Counted from the stretch's first letter, positions 8,556 to 17,949 are shown. The stretch is 64,000 nt of DNA from Alphaproteobacteria bacterium (GCA_028871795.1 JAGWMG010000004.1:62001-126000); one strand, 5' to 3'. A program made the numbers and translations. The notes: a model not told the origin generated them from the letters alone.

Positions 8556-9236
8556 TCAGGCGCCTGGGCGCGGCGATATCGAGATCTTGTCCGGCGCCAG
8601 CGCACCCCCCGACAGGATCATCGCCATGGCCTGGTCGATCGGGATGTCGGTGGGGATGAGCTTCGCCACGGGCAGGATTTCGAGATAGCCCGTGGTCGGG
8701 TTGGGGGCGGTCGGCACGAAAACCGTGGCCAGTTCCTCGCCTGTCCTGGAATCCGGGAAAACGCGCATGACGAAGGCGAGCGTCTTCAGACCTTCGTGCG
8801 GAAACTCGATCAAGACCACGCGCTGGGCTTCGTCCGGTGTTTGCCGCAGCACGTCCACCAGTTTCTTCGAAGCCGAATAGATGGTCTCGACAAGAGGAAT
8901 CCGCGTGATGATCCGCTCGAAGACGTGGATCAGACGCTGACCGATCACGCGCGAGGCGATGGCGCCGATGGAATAGAGGGCAAGCAGAGCCACAAGCACG
9001 GCGATCAGCCAACGTACCGTCACGCTTTCCAAAAGCGGCGCCAGGCTCGGCACGCGGTCATCGAGGAAGTCCGTCAACTCGAGGGCCAGCGGGTGCCCGG
9101 CCTGCGACAGCACGTCGAGGAAGAAGTCGAATACCAGCCATACCGCGATCAGCGGCGAAATCGTCAAGATGCCCGCCAGCAGGTTTCCCCGGAAGTTGGC
9201 GTGGTAGAACGATCGCCGTTCCGGCGTGTTTGTCAT
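8556..9236 (-). CDS. DUF502 family inner-membrane protein
   Basis: The protein carries the DUF502 pattern: a first membrane helix (NLLAGILTISPLIAVWLVFDFF), a second helix near residue 75 (WLIAVLVALLALYSIGAIAS), then IPLVETIYSASKKLVDVL and a C-terminal globular part with VFVPTAPNPTTGYLEILP. The start at 9236 (MTNTPERRSF) is preferred. The ORF-track start is 35 codons longer and runs into the metG promoter region. Family function is unknown. The gene diverges from metG, with about 98 bases between the starts. Confidence 0.88.
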   Translation of the reverse strand: MTNTPERRSFYHANFRGNLLAGILTISPLIAVWLVFDFFLDVLSQAGHPLALELTDFLDDRVPSLAPLLESVTVRWLIAVLVALLALYSIGAIASRVIGQRLIHVFERIITRIPLVETIYSASKKLVDVLRQTPDEAQRVVLIEFPHEGLKTLAFVMRVFPDSRTGEELATVFVPTAPNPTTGYLEILPVAKLIPTDIPIDQAMAMILSGGALAPDKISISPRPGA

Positions 9237-9334
9237 GGCGGCCCTGGCCTGCTCGTTCGAGCGAATATGTTGGACGGATTCGCGCTCCCCTGTAATCTCC
9301 GGGCTCTGCTTCGAACTTGCAACTGTCGGTCCAT

Positions 9335-11053
9335 ATGACACGGATTTTGATCACCAGCGCCCTGCCATACATCAATGGGGTCAAGCATTTGGGCAATCTG
9401 GTCGGCTCGATGCTGCCGGCCGACGTCTATGCCCGCTTCCGCCGCGCCAGGGGCGACGAGACGCTGTTCATCTGCGCCACCGACGAGCACGGCACGCCTG
9501 CCGAATTGGCCGCGCTGGAAGCCGGACAAGACGTCGCAACCTATTGCCGGGAACAGCACGCCATCCAGAAGGAGATCGGCAAGCGCTTCGCCCTGTCATG
9601 GGACTTCTTCGGCCGCTCTTCGAGCGTGCAGAACCGCGAGCTGACCCAGCACTTCGCGCGCGTGCTGTGGAAGCGCGGGCACCTCGATGTCCGCACCACG
9701 AAGCAGGTCTATTCGCACGCCGAAAAGCGCTTCCTGCCGGACCGCTATGTGATCGGCAGCTGTCCGTATTGCGGCTACGAGCGCGCCCGCGGCGACCAGT
9801 GCGAGAATTGCACGCGGGTGCTCGATCCGACCGACCTGATCGATCCGCGTTCCGCTGTTTCCGGTTCCGGCGAAATCGAAATCCGCGAAAGCGCGCATCT
9901 CTTCCTGAAGCAGTCGGAATTCGTCGAGCAGCTGCGCGCCTGGATCGAAAGCCACGAGAACGACTGGCCCAATCTCGTGCTCTCCATCGCCCGCAAATGG
10001 CTGGACGAGGGGCTCAAGGACCGCGGCATCACGCGCGACCTGGAATGGGGCATTCCCGTTCCGGACGACATCGGCGACGGCAAACTGAAAGGCAAGGTGT
10101 TCTACGTCTGGTTCGACGCCCCGATCGAATACATCGGCGCGACGAAGGAATGGGCGGACGCGGGCGGCAAAGGCGACGCGTGGCGGGGTTGGTGGTACGG
10201 CGAGGCCGCCAAGGACGTCCGCTATTACGAATTCATGGGCAAGGACAACATCCCGTTCCACACCGTCGGATTTCCGGTCACGATCATGGCTTCGGGCGAA
10301 CCCTGGAAGCTGGTCGACCGGCTGAAGGGCGCCAATTACATCAATTACGACGGCGGGAAGTTCTCCACCTCGCAGAAGCGCGGCGTGTTCATGGATACGG
10401 CGCTCGAACTCCTGCCGGCCGACTACTGGCGCTATTACCTGATGGCGAACATGCCGGAGAGTTCCGACAGCAACTTCACCTGGGAACATTTCGCCGGCGT
10501 CGTCAACAAGGATCTCGCCGATGTGCTCGGCAACTTCGTCAACCGCATAACCAAGTTCACGGCGGCACGCTTCGAAGGCTGCGTGCCGGGCGAGGGCAGT
10601 TACGGCGCGGAGGAGACGGGTCTTATCGTGGAACTCGATCACCGCGTGGCGCAGTATTCAGCACATCTGGAACAGATCGAATTCCGCAAAGCGCTGGCGG
10701 AGTTGCGCGCGATCTGGGTCGCCGGCAACGAATACCTGACCCGCGCCGCACCCTGGACGCACATCAAGAGCGATCGCGCCAAGGCGGCCGCCGGCGTGCG
10801 CATGGGTTTGAACCTTGTACATCTGCTTGGCCATCTGTCCTGGCCGGTGATCCCCACCGCGGCGAGAGCCATCCACGAGGCGATCCAGCCCGCGCCGAAA
10901 GTCATTCCCTGGCCCGGAGAACCTATGGCGGAATTTCTTGACGCTCTTGAAGCGGGTCAGCAGATTCACGCGCCGGATGTCCTGTTCGCGAAGGTCACCG
11001 ACGAACAAGTGGTGGAGTGGAAAGTGCGCTTCGGCGGCGAGACGAAACCATGA
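9335..11053 (+). CDS. metG: Methionyl-tRNA synthetase, zinc-knuckle subclass with a KFSTS signature
   Basis: It charges tRNA-Met in the cytoplasm. The class I signature HLGN follows ALPYINGVK, and a Cys4 zinc knuckle (CPYCGYERARGDQCENC) sits near residue 145. The active-site WFDAPIEYIG segment is present, and the usual KMSKS loop reads KFSTS (GGKFSTSQKRG). At 572 aa it has an anticodon-binding alpha-helical domain but no tRNA-binding C-terminal extension. Most alphaproteobacteria carry a shorter, knuckle-free enzyme, so this is a different subclass and possibly a replacement. The ATG at 9335 fits the family N-terminus (MTRILITSALPY) better than the start 18 bases upstream. The downstream GNAT gene overlaps its stop. 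Confidence 0.95.
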   Translation: MTRILITSALPYINGVKHLGNLVGSMLPADVYARFRRARGDETLFICATDEHGTPAELAALEAGQDVATYCREQHAIQKEIGKRFALSWDFFGRSSSVQNRELTQHFARVLWKRGHLDVRTTKQVYSHAEKRFLPDRYVIGSCPYCGYERARGDQCENCTRVLDPTDLIDPRSAVSGSGEIEIRESAHLFLKQSEFVEQLRAWIESHENDWPNLVLSIARKWLDEGLKDRGITRDLEWGIPVPDDIGDGKLKGKVFYVWFDAPIEYIGATKEWADAGGKGDAWRGWWYGEAAKDVRYYEFMGKDNIPFHTVGFPVTIMASGEPWKLVDRLKGANYINYDGGKFSTSQKRGVFMDTALELLPADYWRYYLMANMPESSDSNFTWEHFAGVVNKDLADVLGNFVNRITKFTAARFEGCVPGEGSYGAEETGLIVELDHRVAQYSAHLEQIEFRKALAELRAIWVAGNEYLTRAAPWTHIKSDRAKAAAGVRMGLNLVHLLGHLSWPVIPTAARAIHEAIQPAPKVIPWPGEPMAEFLDALEAGQQIHAPDVLFAKVTDEQVVEWKVRFGGETKP

Positions 11054-11550
11054 ACACGGCCGAACAACTCGGCGTCGGAGACCTCGCGGAACTGCGTGCC
11101 CTTCGGCTGGAAGCGCTGGAACAACATCCCGATTGCTTCTGCGCCGATCCCGATCTCGTGAAGGCGCTCACCGACGAACAATGGACGCAAGCCCTCCAAC
11201 GCGGCACTTGGTTCGGCGTGCGCCAGGACGGCGGGCTGGTCGCCATCGCCGCCTTCACGCGGCCTCAGTCCAAGAAGATCGCCCACACCGGGGAATTGAG
11301 CGCGATGTACGTGCGCACCGAGGCGCGCGGGTCGGGAATCGCCGATACGCTGGTGCGCAAGATCATCGAGCACGCCGTCAGCGAAGTCGACCAGATCAAG
11401 CTTACCGTCAATGCCGACAACGCACGCGCCGTCAAGCTTTACGAACGGCACGGCTTCCGGATCGTCGGTCGCGTCCCGCGCTACATTCGCGTGGGCGATC
11501 GGCTGTACGACGAAGTGATCATGCTGCGCACGGTGTCGCCCAGCGACTAA
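11050..11550 (+). CDS. GNAT-family N-acetyltransferase translationally coupled to metG
   Basis: The ATG overlaps the metG stop as ATGA, so both are translated from one message. The 166-aa protein has a full GNAT domain: an N-terminal helix-strand (LRALRLEALEQHPDCF), the sheet GELSAMYVRTEARGSGIADTL containing the acetyl-CoA loop (R/Q-x-x-G-x-A type, ARGSGIA), and LTVNADNARAVKLYERHGFRIVGR at the C-terminus. The substrate is unknown; relatives acetylate protein N-termini, polyamines or small amines. Its last four bases overlap the end of the converging bpt gene. Confidence 0.88.
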   Translation: MNTAEQLGVGDLAELRALRLEALEQHPDCFCADPDLVKALTDEQWTQALQRGTWFGVRQDGGLVAIAAFTRPQSKKIAHTGELSAMYVRTEARGSGIADTLVRKIIEHAVSEVDQIKLTVNADNARAVKLYERHGFRIVGRVPRYIRVGDRLYDEVIMLRTVSPSD

Positions 11551-12299
11551 TCGGTGAGCGGTTCCCAACCCTCGCGGGTCAGCGCTTCCATGGGGCGGAA
11601 GCGGGATTTGTAGGCCATCTTGTCGCTGCCGCCCACCCAGTAGCCGAGATAGACATGCGGCAGTTCGCGCACCTGCGCCTCGCGCACGTGATCCAGGATC
11701 ATCTGGGTGCCGAGGCTGCGTCCCTCTTCGCCGGGGTGATAGAAGCTGTAGACCATCGACAAACCATCTCTCAGCACATCGCTCAGCGCACAGGCGAGAA
11801 GCTGTCCGAGGCCGCCGTCAACGCTCGGCTTGCGGTATTCGACGATGTGCGTGTTAACTGGCGTCTCTTCGACCATGGCCACGTAGTCGAACAGGCCCAT
11901 GTCGGACATGCCCCCGCCGGCATGGCGGGAATCGAGATAGGTGCGCAGGAGCGCGAACTGTTCGCGGGTGGCTTCCGCCGGAACGACCTCGCGGACCAAG
12001 TCCGCATTGCGGCGGACGACGCGCCTCTGGCCGCGCGAATACGCAAACGCGTTCGCCACGATGCGAACGGAAACGCAAGCCGAACAGGCGTCGCAAGCGG
12101 GACGGTAGGCGATGGTCTGGCTGCGGCGGAAGCCGGAATGGGTCAGGGCTTCGTTCAAGGGCTGGGCGAGGGCGCCGTTCAGTCTGGCGAAGACTTTTCG
12201 TTCGGTGCGCCCCGGCAGATAAGGGCATGGCCCGCCCGGAGTCAGGAAAAATTGCGGTACGCGTGTATTCTGTTGTTGCTGGGTCACAGTCCCACTCAC
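11547..12299 (-). CDS. bpt: Aspartate/glutamate leucyltransferase (arginyltransferase family)
   Basis: It transfers Leu from leucyl-tRNA to proteins with N-terminal Asp or Glu, feeding the N-degron route to ClpS/ClpAP. Family markers are the N-terminal FFLTPGGPCPYLPGR, the paired Cys segment YRPACDACSACVSVRI, LDSRHAGGGMSDM and a C-terminal YLGYWVGGSDKMAYKSRFRPME block. At 250 aa it has full family length. The neighbouring motB lies upstream on the same strand with a 75-base gap. The leucyl rather than arginyl donor is inferred from the bacterial subfamily. Confidence 0.93.
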   Translation of the reverse strand: MSGTVTQQQQNTRVPQFFLTPGGPCPYLPGRTERKVFARLNGALAQPLNEALTHSGFRRSQTIAYRPACDACSACVSVRIVANAFAYSRGQRRVVRRNADLVREVVPAEATREQFALLRTYLDSRHAGGGMSDMGLFDYVAMVEETPVNTHIVEYRKPSVDGGLGQLLACALSDVLRDGLSMVYSFYHPGEEGRSLGTQMILDHVREAQVRELPHVYLGYWVGGSDKMAYKSRFRPMEALTREGWEPLTD

Positions 12300-12374
12300 A
12301 CTGCCGTTGCCCTTGTCACGATTATGGCAATGTATACGGCGGCGGCGCCAGGCTTCAGTGCGGAAAATCCCTTA

Positions 12375-13307
12375 TTAAAGTTGACGGCCCAGCGGTACAG
12401 GCGGCGCCTCGCGCAGCAGTACGACGCTTAACCGCCGGTTGGCCGAGGCATCGGGATCCTCCGGCAGCAACGGCTCGGAGCCCGCCTTGCCGGCGACTTC
12501 GTAAATACGGTCGGAATCCAGTCCCGAGGCGGCGAGGACCGCGCGGCTGGCGTTGGCGCGGGCTGATGAAAGCTCCCAGTTCGTCATTCCGTTTGGGCCG
12601 GAAAAGGCCTTGGCCTCGGTGTGTCCGCTGATCGAAACTCGGTTCGGCAGACGGTCGATGATTTTGGCGATCGTTTCCAGCAGCCGCTTCGTATAGGGCA
12701 TCGGAACGGCGGTGCCTTGCTGGAACATGGGCCGGCCGTCCTGGTCAACAAGCTGAATGCGCAGCCCCTCCGGCGTCTGGTCGATGATCACTTGCTGCGA
12801 CAGCGCGGCGATGTCGGGGTTGTCGCGGATCGACTGATGGATCGCCTCGGCGGCGTGTGCGAAGTCGCCATCCTGGGTGGACGAGGTGTTGTGGTCGGAA
12901 TCGTCGGTGCTCTGCGACTGGGCGTTCGAGCCTTGTCCCTGGCTTTGCGCCGTGCCGCCGTGGCGGTCGGCACTCTCGGTCGTGTGCGATTGGTTGGCCG
13001 GCGAAGGCGGGCTGTTCTTCTGGAGCAACGCGACGGAGCCTCCGGCGCGGGAACTCTCCTGTCCCATCACCTTGCCGCCGAGAACGCCGCCCGAGCCGCT
13101 CAAGGTCTGGGCGATGCTTTGCGGGGCGAAGTAGTCGGCAATGCCGCGCTTCTGCTCGGGCGTCGTCGTGTTTATGAGCCACATCAGCAGGAAGAACGCC
13201 ATCATCGCGGTCACAAAATCGGCGTAAGCCACCTTCCAGGCTCCGCCATGGTGGGCGTGATCCGCTTTCTTGATGCGTTTGATGATGATGGGACTGTCGC
13301 CAGCCAC
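12375..13307 (-). CDS. motB: Flagellar motor stator protein MotB
   Basis: The 310-aa protein opens with the MotB stator segment: a basic N-terminus, then a single membrane helix (WKVAYADFVTAMMAFFLLMWLINT) carrying the proton-accepting Asp in YADFVTAMM. A long Ser/Gln/Asp-rich linker (about 75-150) leads to an OmpA/MotB peptidoglycan-binding domain with VSISGHTEAKAF and NWELSSARANASRAVL. MotB works with MotA, which is not adjacent, so motA must be elsewhere. The promoter region is shared with the divergent flavin reductase gene (125 bases). Confidence 0.95.
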   Translation of the reverse strand: MAGDSPIIIKRIKKADHAHHGGAWKVAYADFVTAMMAFFLLMWLINTTTPEQKRGIADYFAPQSIAQTLSGSGGVLGGKVMGQESSRAGGSVALLQKNSPPSPANQSHTTESADRHGGTAQSQGQGSNAQSQSTDDSDHNTSSTQDGDFAHAAEAIHQSIRDNPDIAALSQQVIIDQTPEGLRIQLVDQDGRPMFQQGTAVPMPYTKRLLETIAKIIDRLPNRVSISGHTEAKAFSGPNGMTNWELSSARANASRAVLAASGLDSDRIYEVAGKAGSEPLLPEDPDASANRRLSVVLLREAPPVPLGRQL

Positions 13308-13432
13308 GATCCGCTTTCCCCGTACAACATACCCAAAGGCGCCGGAACGGTCTTTTCGCCGCCGCGGTCCTCGCCTAACTTGGCGGCAAGAATGACCGCT
13401 TCGCCTTAACCGAACCTTTCTTCGAGACCGCG

Positions 13433-13915
13433 ATGAGCTTCGACACCCGCACTTTCCGTAACGCCCTGGGCTGCTTCCCGACCGGTGTCGCGGTGGTTAC
13501 GGCAGGCGCCGGCAATGCCGTGATGGGAATTACCGTCAATTCGTTCACGTCGGTATCGCTCGATCCGCCGCTTGTCCTGTGGTGCATGGACCGCAAGTCG
13601 AGTCGTTACCGGACGTTTACCACGGTGAAGAATTTCACGATCAGCATCCTCGGCAGCGCGCACCAGACGGTCTCGGTGCGGTTGGCCAAGCCCGGCGAAC
13701 ACAAACTCGACGGCCTGCCGCTGGCTCCGACGGAGAACGGCCCGCCGGGTCTCGCGGATTCCCTGGCGCTGCTCGAATGCGCGCGCGAAGCGGTTCACGA
13801 CGGAGGCGATCACGCGATCATCGTCGGCCGCGTCCTGCGCGTCACCTGGGACAAGACGGGCGCGCCCCTGCTGTTCTTCCGCGGCCGCTACGGCGCACTG
13901 GCCGAGGAAGGCTGA
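13433..13915 (+). CDS. Flavin reductase family protein (FMN-binding split barrel)
   Basis: The 160-aa protein shows the flavin reductase fold: FRNALGCFPTGVAVVTAG at the N-terminus, GITVNSFTSVSLDPPLVLWC (the FMN-binding loop), and a C-terminal HAIIVGRVLRV and LLFFRGRYG. Relatives reduce FMN or FAD with NAD(P)H to supply two-component monooxygenases. No partner oxygenase is next to it. The 3' end overlaps the penicillin acylase stop on the other strand by 28 bases. Confidence 0.9.
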   Translation: MSFDTRTFRNALGCFPTGVAVVTAGAGNAVMGITVNSFTSVSLDPPLVLWCMDRKSSRYRTFTTVKNFTISILGSAHQTVSVRLAKPGEHKLDGLPLAPTENGPPGLADSLALLECAREAVHDGGDHAIIVGRVLRVTWDKTGAPLLFFRGRYGALAEEG

Positions 13916-16281
13916 AGCGTCAGGCGATACTTCGCGGCGGCCTCGACCGCCTTGGGCGCGGTTGGAATCCGGACGTAATCGCCGTGCGCCCACATGGGCA
14001 TCTGATCGTCATAATAGGGCGAAAAAACGTTCCCGGATTCGCCGGTGGTGATCACGTAGAGCGAATTGTCGGGGTGGGCGAGGTCGTAGATCGCCCGGTA
14101 CCCCGAGCCGTGGATCGCGGCGTACGGACGGCTCGACGAGAACTTGAAATCGCCTCGCCGTATGGTGAAGGCGCCGCCGCTGACTTCGATCTCGCGATTG
14201 AAGAGGTTGCCGAGAACGGGGACGTCTCCCAAGGGAAGGTGCGCGAAGATGGCATGGTGCGCCTCGCCCCAGCGCCACTCGGTCATATCGCTGCCGTAGG
14301 CTTCGCGCAATTCCGCCAACGCGTCGTCGAGAGCAAGCCGGATGCGCGAGGCGCAGTCCTCGTGTTTTTTTGTCGTGACGTCGTCGCACCAATGCCCTTC
14401 GCCGTGCTCGTTGCGCAGGACGCGCAGCGTGAAGACCGCATCGTGACTCCAGAAAGCGGTGAATTCGGGGCCGAGTTCATCCGCGATCAACCGCTTCACC
14501 AAGGCGCGGTCCCAGGCTTCGTAGATGAGCGGCTCCGGCCGGCCGGCAGCCATCGCGTAGTCCCATCGGGACAGCATGGCGACGGCCTGGCGCGCTTGCG
14601 GCGTCGGCCACGGCCCCGCCCTCAGCAGCAGCGGCAGCAGGTCCTCGGCATAGCGGTCGTGGATGTCGAGTTGGATCGCTTTGAAGCTTTCCATGGAATG
14701 GCGCGGCGTCTGCGCCAGCAGTTTGTCGATTCGCTGGAAACGGAACGGGTCCTCCCATTCGCGCGTCAGCGTGTAGGGATAACCGGCGGGGACGGTCTTG
14801 TTGTTGGCGGTGGCGATCTGCCCGCTTGGCGGATCGTCGATGCGCGGCAGCCGGTCGAACGGGATGTATCCCTTCCAGTCATAGCGGGCATCCCAGCCCT
14901 TTGCCGGAATCAGGCCGAGCGAATCGTTCGCGGGATCGCGCAGAGGAACACGGCTGGCGAGGATCAGTCCGATGTGACCGTCCGCGTGGGCGTGCACCGC
15001 GTTCTGCATTGGCGAGAGATAATCCCTCATAACCGAGACGAACTCGGCCGTGCTTTTCTCCGAATCGATGTTCACGCTCGCTTCGACCGTCTTGTCGTCT
15101 TCCGTCAGCGCGGTCCAGGCCAGCGCCAGCACGTAGCCCTTCGGCACGAGCCCCTTGATGCGGGGGTAGTCCGCCGGCAGGACGGGACCGTGGCGCGTGC
15201 TGCGTACGGTAATCCTCAGCGGCTTGGCGAAGCGTACGGCGATCGTCTCGACGCGCGTCTGGAAGCGCTCCGTGCCGGTCGGCGTTACATAAGTGTCGCC
15301 CGGCCCCAGCTTTTCGAGATAAAGGTCCTGCGTGTCCGGTCCGGTGTTTGTCATGCCCCAGGCGGAGACGCGGTTGCGCCCGAGCGTAATGCCGGGACCG
15401 CCTGGAAGCACCGCGCCCACCAGGTCTTCTCCCGGAAACGAAAGATGAGCGAGGTACCATATCGAAGGAATCGTCAGTCCCAGATGCGGATCGTTGGCGA
15501 GCAACGGCGACCCCGTCACGCTGCGCGCTCCGGAGACAACCCAATTGTTCGACGCGGTCGTGTCGGGAACCGGGAGTGCGGCCGTGGTGGCGTGCGCGAA
15601 CAGCGAAAGGTACGCGGGCAGGGGATTTTCGGGATCGCCGGGCGTGGGCGGAAGCAGCTCTTCGATCTGGCGTCTGCTCAGCCGCCCGGCAAGACGGGCG
15701 CGCGCGAGTTCGCCATACATGTTCCCGGACAGTGACAACTGCATGTATTTGAGCACGGCAATGCTGTCGGCGGGCCGCCAAGGCTCCGGCGTCACGCCGG
15801 CCAGCGCGAATTCAACGGGCAGCGGGCCTTTGCGCGTTTGCAGATAGGCATTGACGCCGGCGGCGTAGGCTTCGAGCAGCCGGCGCGTTTCGGGCCGCAA
15901 ATGCGCGACCGACCGTTCGGCGAGACGATAAAGCCCGAGCGTGCGGATGAACACGTCGCTGGCGACGCCCGGCTGCCCAACGGCCTCCGCCACTCTTCCC
16001 TGCATGGCGCGGCGGACGAATTCCATCTGCCACATGCGATCCTGCGCCGCCGTGAATCCCAGTCCGAACAACGCATCGGCCCGCGATTTGGCGATGATGT
16101 GCGGGATGGCATGGTCGTCTCGCAGGATACGTACCGGCGCGGACAGGCCGCGAACCCGTACGACTCCGTCATAGTCCGGAAGCGATGCCTTGAATCGCGC
16201 GATCTCGGCGGTTGCCATCACCACCAGCAACAGCAGCACCACCGCCAGTCCGCCTGCCGCCCGCCCCCACCATTTCGACAT
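13888..16281 (-). CDS. Penicillin acylase family Ntn-hydrolase
   Basis: The start at 16281 gives MSKWWGRAAGG and an N-terminal hydrophobic segment (LAVVLLLLVVMATAEIA) that exports or anchors the precursor in the periplasm. The alpha-part pattern is VRVRGLSAPVRILRDDHAIPHI. The processing site with the catalytic N-terminal Ser of the beta chain is TASNNWVVSG near residue 247, and beta-chain motifs such as NDPHLGLTIPSIWY follow. At about 797 aa it has normal family length. Substrates in this family include beta-lactams and acyl-homoserine lactones, so acyl-amide hydrolysis is predicted and the true substrate is unknown. A longer start at 16389 exists but places 36 extra residues before the signal. 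Confidence 0.93.
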   Translation of the reverse strand: MSKWWGRAAGGLAVVLLLLVVMATAEIARFKASLPDYDGVVRVRGLSAPVRILRDDHAIPHIIAKSRADALFGLGFTAAQDRMWQMEFVRRAMQGRVAEAVGQPGVASDVFIRTLGLYRLAERSVAHLRPETRRLLEAYAAGVNAYLQTRKGPLPVEFALAGVTPEPWRPADSIAVLKYMQLSLSGNMYGELARARLAGRLSRRQIEELLPPTPGDPENPLPAYLSLFAHATTAALPVPDTTASNNWVVSGARSVTGSPLLANDPHLGLTIPSIWYLAHLSFPGEDLVGAVLPGGPGITLGRNRVSAWGMTNTGPDTQDLYLEKLGPGDTYVTPTGTERFQTRVETIAVRFAKPLRITVRSTRHGPVLPADYPRIKGLVPKGYVLALAWTALTEDDKTVEASVNIDSEKSTAEFVSVMRDYLSPMQNAVHAHADGHIGLILASRVPLRDPANDSLGLIPAKGWDARYDWKGYIPFDRLPRIDDPPSGQIATANNKTVPAGYPYTLTREWEDPFRFQRIDKLLAQTPRHSMESFKAIQLDIHDRYAEDLLPLLLRAGPWPTPQARQAVAMLSRWDYAMAAGRPEPLIYEAWDRALVKRLIADELGPEFTAFWSHDAVFTLRVLRNEHGEGHWCDDVTTKKHEDCASRIRLALDDALAELREAYGSDMTEWRWGEAHHAIFAHLPLGDVPVLGNLFNREIEVSGGAFTIRRGDFKFSSSRPYAAIHGSGYRAIYDLAHPDNSLYVITTGESGNVFSPYYDDQMPMWAHGDYVRIPTAPKAVEAAAKYRLTLQPSSASAP

Positions 16282-16491
16282 GTCAATCCCGCCCCAGAAC
16301 CGGATGAGGAAGAGTGGCGGGACGGCCGCCGCCGGGCAAGGGGCATCTTCCAGCGCACCATCGGCCGTCATTGCAACGCGTTTCAGCATCTTGAGACGGT
16401 AGCGGCAGGCGTTTTCGGGTCACGAGCCGGGAGCAAAGTACCCCTTCGCCCGTGTGACCTTCCGGCAACTGATCCACAGGCCTCCGACGTT

Positions 16492-16531
16492 GTCACATTT
16501 TCTTCGCGCAGCCGTCACATCGTTGTCGTTC
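16492..16531 (+). promoter_or_regulatory. Pho-box-like array upstream of the porin gene
   Basis: Four 7-base units are spaced by exactly 11 bases: GTCACAT, TTCGCGC, GTCACAT, GTCGTTC. Two are identical and match the PhoB half-site consensus (CTGTCAT/GTCAC type). The 11-base periodicity is the hallmark of tandem PhoB binding. The array lies about 120 bases before the porin start and just upstream of two pstS genes. Regulation by PhoB is inferred from pattern and context. Confidence 0.6.
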
Positions 16532-16652
16532 CCCGCTGCAATCCATCGGTCGGGCAAAAAAGACCGCTAGGCGGAGGGGCGCCGACCGACGGCGATTCAT
16601 CTCGCGGCTTCGATCTCTGGTCTTTTCCCTTAATTATTGTGGAGAGGGTTCA

Positions 16653-17930
16653 ATGAAGGGGAAGTCAGCATTGATGGCCGGCGTCGCTGCGTTGGCACTG
16701 GTCATATCGGCGCAGGCCGGTCTAGCCGGGAAGAGCAGGTCGGACGGCATGTCCAATTCCAGCCTCGCACCGATGGCGACGGGTCCGAGCAACGAGGAAC
16801 TTTCCGCACGCATCGACGCACTGGAGTCCGAGTTGCAGGCGTCGGAAGTGCGTCAGGCAGCCGACCACGACGCGGTCTCCGCCTGGAAGCCGGTGAGCGG
16901 CTGGTGGGACAACACCTCGATCAGCGGGCGGATGTACTGGGACATCAGCAACGTCAACAACAAGAACGCCGGTGTGGCGAGTTCCGGCAATGGCACGAGC
17001 TTCGACATCAAGCGCTTTTACCTCGGCGTCGACCACACCTTCGACAAGGTCTTTTCGGCGAATCTGACCACCGATTTCAACTACGACAGCGGTCCCGCCG
17101 GCGCCACGCAGGTGTATATCAAGAAGGCCTATCTGCAAGCCAAACTGGACGACGCATTCATCGTGCGCGTCGGTTCGGCGGACCTGCCGTGGATTCCGTT
17201 TGCCGAAGACGTGTACGGCTACCGTTATGTCGAGAACACGTTGTCGGACCGCGCGAAGTTCGGCACGTCGGCCGATTGGGGCGTCCACATCCTCGGCAAG
17301 TTCGCCGACGGGCTGATCGGCTATCAGTTCTCCGTCATCAACGGCAACGGCTACAAGAAGCCGGGCTTTGTCGGTCTCGTCAATCGCACCAACAGCGTGG
17401 ACGTCGAGGGCCGCGTCAACCTCAACTATGAAGGCTTCCAACTCGCTGTCGGCGGCTATTCGGGCAAGCTCGGCGCGGCGCACGGCGTGACTACGTTCCA
17501 CACGGCCCAACGCTTCAACGCGCTGGCCGCATACACGGCCGATGGTTTCCGCGTCGGCGTGGAATACTTCGCCGCAAGCAATTGGGGGCAGGTGACGTCG
17601 GCGACCTCGTCGAACGGCTACGGCTATTCGCCCTTCGCGTCGTATCAGTTCGATCCGCAATGGAGCGTGTTCGGCCGCTATGACTATGTGAGACCGTTGT
17701 CCACCGACGCCTTCCACAAGGCGTTCCACAACGACTATTACAACATCGGCGTCACCTATACGCCGGCCAAGATCGTCGATTTCGCGCTGGTCTATAAGCA
17801 CGATGCGGGCACTTGCGGCATCTTCGGCGACCAGAACGGCATGATCGGCGGCGCTTTCGGCACGGCGTTAACTCCCTGCGCCAACGGTGCCTACAACGAA
17901 GTCGGTTTGTTCGGACAAGTCCGCTGGTGA
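16653..17930 (+). CDS. OprP/OprO-like porin, probably phosphate-selective
   Basis: The 425-aa protein has a signal peptide (MKGKSALMAGVAALALVISAQAG) and a short helical segment with heptad character (ELSARIDALESELQASE), possibly a coiled coil. A beta-barrel domain with GRMYWDISNVN, FDIKRFYLGVDHTFDKVFSANLTTDFNY and VGSADLPWIPFAEDVYGYRYVENTL follows, as in OprP-family porins. The C-terminal residue after Arg is Trp, an aromatic end. It sits behind a Pho-box-like array and before two PstS genes, supporting a role in phosphate uptake across the outer membrane. Ion selectivity cannot be read from sequence. Confidence 0.88.
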   Translation: MKGKSALMAGVAALALVISAQAGLAGKSRSDGMSNSSLAPMATGPSNEELSARIDALESELQASEVRQAADHDAVSAWKPVSGWWDNTSISGRMYWDISNVNNKNAGVASSGNGTSFDIKRFYLGVDHTFDKVFSANLTTDFNYDSGPAGATQVYIKKAYLQAKLDDAFIVRVGSADLPWIPFAEDVYGYRYVENTLSDRAKFGTSADWGVHILGKFADGLIGYQFSVINGNGYKKPGFVGLVNRTNSVDVEGRVNLNYEGFQLAVGGYSGKLGAAHGVTTFHTAQRFNALAAYTADGFRVGVEYFAASNWGQVTSATSSNGYGYSPFASYQFDPQWSVFGRYDYVRPLSTDAFHKAFHNDYYNIGVTYTPAKIVDFALVYKHDAGTCGIFGDQNGMIGGAFGTALTPCANGAYNEVGLFGQVRW

Positions 17931-17949
17931 TGACGGCTTGGTTGCGGAA

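Noticed and set aside
9226-10941. Long open frames on both strands through metG.
   Set aside because: High GC keeps alternate frames open. The metG frame carries all motifs and the others are Arg/Gly/Pro-rich shadows.
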